Assembly (NCBI RefSeq): GCF_004341885.1 | Contig: NZ_SLVX01000008.1 | Location: forward strand, 215,621-279,620 | DNA: 64,000 nt | From: Shinella granuli | GTDB lineage: Bacteria > Pseudomonadota > Alphaproteobacteria > Rhizobiales > Rhizobiaceae | Direction: 5' to 3' | Part shown: positions 62,013 through 64,000 of the stretch, piece after piece | Position numbering within the stretch: position 1 is the stretch's first letter | How the letters are laid out: each line of letters opens with the position of its first letter | Made by a program: the position numbers and the translations under genes | The notes under the pieces: generated by a model | The model's input: the letters and a program-made list of their open reading frames with translations, nothing else | Told to the model about the DNA's origin: nothing | Database searches by the model: none

Positions 62013-62027
62013 GATGGACAAACCATC
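62013..62027. promoter_or_regulatory. Short palindrome between MFS and LysR genes
   Basis: GATGG-ACAAA-CCATC in the intergenic region, 46 bp before the LysR start. Candidate operator; short arms make it weak. Confidence 0.35.
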
Positions 62028-62072
62028 TCAAGCAGGTGAAATTGCACCCCTGCGTCCACATTTGGAGACGAT

Positions 62073-62975
62073 ATGCTCAACCTCAACGACTTGCAGATGT
62101 TCGCGCGTGTCGTCGAAAGCGGCGGCTTCACAGCCGCCTCACGGCTCCTGGGCATACCCAAGCAGACCCTCAGCAAGCGTATTGCCGAGCTTGAGCGTGT
62201 AACGGGAGTGCGGTTGATCCAACGGAGTTCGCGCCGCTTTGTCATCACCGATATCGGGCAGGAAATCTACGCACACGCTTCGGCAATCGTGATCGAGGCC
62301 GACACGGTGCTAACGGTGATTGCGGGTCGCTTGGCCGAGCCGACCGGGCTGGTCCGCATTACGGCTTCCGTGCCCACCGCCCAGCACCTGCTTGCCGATC
62401 TCCTGCCGCAGATCGCGCTATCCTACCCGCGCTTGCGCATCGCGCTCGACGCTTCCGATCGCTTCGTCGATGTCGTCGGGGAGGGTTACGACATCGCATT
62501 GCGCGACCACGTCCTCCCCCTGCCGGATTCCGACCTGATACAACGGACGCTGGGCGTCGACGAATTCTGGTTGGTCGCATCGCCGTATTATCTCGGCCCG
62601 GGCGGCACACCGGAAACCCCGGAAGATCTGCGCGGTCACAAAGGCATCGATTCCGGCCTGGGTGGAACCACCCTGGCATTGCGGCATCTTGACGGGCGTG
62701 AGGTGACTTGCGTGCTCGAAACCTGTTTTCACGCCAACGAAAGCACCACCCTGGTTGCGGCGGCCTGTGCCGGCTTGGGCATTGTACGGCTACCCAGATC
62801 CATTTGTCTCCAGCCTGTTGCTACCGGTTCTCTCGTGCGTGTCTTGCCCGACTGGACTGCGGGCCTTGTCCGGACGTCGCTCCTCATGCCTCATCGGCGC
62901 GGTCAGTTGCCCTCAGTCCGGACGGTCGCCGACATGATAGGACGACACTTCGCCACAGTGCTGATGCCAGCCTGA
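62073..62975 (+). CDS. LysR family regulator
   Basis: 300 residues. HTH: LNDLQMFARVVESGGFTAAS, RLLGIPKQTLSKRIAELERV. Effector domain CrgA-like (LVRITASVPTAQHLLADLLP). GGAGA precedes the ATG at 62073. Divergent from the efflux/imine-reductase-like pair, its probable target. Confidence 0.88.
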   Translation: MLNLNDLQMFARVVESGGFTAASRLLGIPKQTLSKRIAELERVTGVRLIQRSSRRFVITDIGQEIYAHASAIVIEADTVLTVIAGRLAEPTGLVRITASVPTAQHLLADLLPQIALSYPRLRIALDASDRFVDVVGEGYDIALRDHVLPLPDSDLIQRTLGVDEFWLVASPYYLGPGGTPETPEDLRGHKGIDSGLGGTTLALRHLDGREVTCVLETCFHANESTTLVAAACAGLGIVRLPRSICLQPVATGSLVRVLPDWTAGLVRTSLLMPHRRGQLPSVRTVADMIGRHFATVLMPA

Positions 62976-63058
62976 TGCATGAGGGCGTGGAACACGCTTA
63001 CCCGCTGAGTTTGCTCACGTCTTTAACGCCGCGGTCGACGAACCCCGCTCTTCATCCA

Positions 63059-63505
63059 TCAAGATAACTGTGGTGTGGCGGCGACTTCTGCGGTGAGCAA
63101 TTCGGTCGCGCGGCGAGTCAGGACTTCCAGGACTCGGCGGGTTGCCGCCAGGTCTTCGCTGGGCATTTCGGCGACAAGGCGGATGGTGATGTCACGCACA
63201 CGGTCGCGAAGTGGGAGGAACACTCCGAACCCCAGTTCCGTCATGGAGAGTTCAGTTCCGCGCTCTACAATTCCCTTCTCGACCAACTCGTTCACGACAT
63301 TCAGCTCTTCACCCGCAGCAACGACTCGGGCATCGACAATGGCCGTGGCAAGTCTTGTGGAGCTGAGTGGGCCGCCAGACAGAACGGTCAGCGCAACCCA
63401 TTGAGCAAAGGTCAATCCAGCCTGTTGGAGCTGGTGCTGCAACAGTGCCTGCAACGTGCGCTCCGTTTCGCCAATGAACCGGGTAATCGGCGGGGAATTC
63501 GTCAT
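63059..63505 (-). CDS. MarR family regulator
   Basis: 148 residues. QAGLTFAQWVALTVLSGGPL, RVVAAGEELNVVNELVEKGI and the C-terminal dimer helix SEDLAATRRVLEVLTRRATE match MarR layout, although the DNA-recognition helix is unusual. ATG 63505 has GGAGA seven bases upstream. It lies 16 bp downstream of a truncated MarR fragment in the same orientation. Confidence 0.75.
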   Translation of the reverse strand: MTNSPPITRFIGETERTLQALLQHQLQQAGLTFAQWVALTVLSGGPLSSTRLATAIVDARVVAAGEELNVVNELVEKGIVERGTELSMTELGFGVFLPLRDRVRDITIRLVAEMPSEDLAATRRVLEVLTRRATELLTAEVAATPQLS

Positions 63506-63521
63506 CTCGTTCTCCGTGGAA

Positions 63522-63749
63522 TCATGGTTGGGACTGGTCGAGCAAATCGCGCAGTGCTGCGGCAAGGAGAAGCGTGCGCTCCCCGGATGGCCCGCCGAGC
63601 GGTTGGGTGAGGCGTTCATCGAGGGCTTTGACAACGGCGCGCGCCTCGACAATGACTTTGAAGCCTGTGGCGCTCAGCGCGAGGGCCACAGCGCGGGAAT
63701 CGTCTCGATGCGTTTCGCGCACCAGATATCCAGCCGCTTCAAACGACAT
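63522..63749 (-). pseudogene. Truncated MarR family fragment
   Basis: The frame encodes FEAAGYLVRETHRDDSRAVA followed by LALSATGFKVIVEARAVVKA, which is the wing and dimerisation half of a MarR protein (compare EAAGLVRREPHPDDRRA). The N-terminal half with the recognition helix is missing. No good start or ribosome-binding site. The remaining 63750-64000 contains nothing recognisable. Confidence 0.6.
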
Positions 63750-64000
63750 CGCGTTGGACGGTGCTCCTGAGAGCATAAAACCTCTGCTGCGAGCCGGTTT
63801 TCCATACGATGGAGAATAACGGCTGAGGCACTCGCAATAATGTCTTGGATTGCCGGGTAGGACGAAGCACAATTCGCACGTCCATTGAAACATCATATCA
63901 CAAAATGAGAGCGGCGGTGCAAAAGTCGGCCACGGTAGCGGCGGCATAATGCTGCTGCGGGCGGAGTAAAATCCGGCCACCTATTTCCTTTCTGCAACGA

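Noticed and set aside
1..64000. CRISPR arrays, tRNA or rRNA genes, insertion sequences and phage genes
   Set aside because: No regularly spaced repeats, transposase or integrase motifs, or RNA gene signatures were noticed on either strand by eye.

Overview
The window is GC-rich, densely packed DNA typical of an alphaproteobacterium of the order Hyphomicrobiales, probably a Rhizobiaceae member (Rhizobium, Ensifer or Shinella type). The signs are many ATGA-coupled operons, long GC-driven shadow ORFs, an acdR-acdS pair, gluconate dehydrogenase and alternative-oxidase genes, and many ABC importers with LysR, TetR, MarR and AraC regulators. Genus is not proven. No rRNA, tRNA, insertion sequence, prophage or CRISPR array was seen. 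The content reads as an accessory catabolic region (megaplasmid or chromosomal island).

Layout. 1-4232: a sugar ABC ATPase (cut by the window edge) and two TIM-barrel sugar epimerases, divergent from an AraC regulator with a perfect palindrome between them. 4305-5250: DUF4112 and MgtC-like genes. 5393-14393: a respiratory block with a three-subunit gluconate-2-dehydrogenase-type enzyme, CtaG and CopD-like proteins, a DUF2231 membrane protein, and a heme-copper oxidase with subunits I and III fused. 14553-17824: a small DUF6894 gene, an HTH-GAF regulator and a GMC oxidoreductase, then a decayed siderophore ATPase fragment. 18393-19813: an OhrR-like MarR regulator divergent from a secreted alpha/beta hydrolase, with four operator-like copies between. 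19900-21550: acdR and acdS (ACC deaminase). 21703-23414: SDR and NTF2-like genes divergent from an HxlR regulator.

23415-43081 is the most interesting part. It is a roughly 19 kb probable organosulfur (or other heteroatom-compound) scavenging supercluster. Two ABC importers (FecBCD-type and dipeptide/glutathione-type) sit with three LLM flavin monooxygenases, an SfnB/DszC-like flavoprotein, one FMN reductase, a GST-kappa/HCCA-isomerase-like protein, an FAD-linked 2-hydroxyacid oxidase, a ketopantoate-reductase-like protein, a D-2-hydroxyacid dehydrogenase and a TetR regulator. A conserved element (GAAAAAGA-N8-TCTTTCTC, then a TA-containing -10-like hexamer exactly 17 nt downstream) lies in front of all four transcription units, including the TetR gene. 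This suggests one locally controlled regulon.

43127-46627: a winged-helix/alpha-beta-hydrolase fusion, a small conserved protein, a CopG-like regulator with phased repeats, and a PHB-depolymerase-like esterase. 46736-57208: a nine-gene minus-strand operon divergent from a LysR gene. It encodes a polyamine-type ABC importer, a creatinase-like M24 protein that has lost metal ligands, a class II deacetylase, an aldehyde dehydrogenase, an FAD amine oxidase and a cupin, and probably degrades an acylated amine. 57240-63749: small regulator-oxidoreductase-efflux modules (LysR/NmrA, LysR/MFS/imine-reductase-like, MarR) and a truncated MarR fragment.
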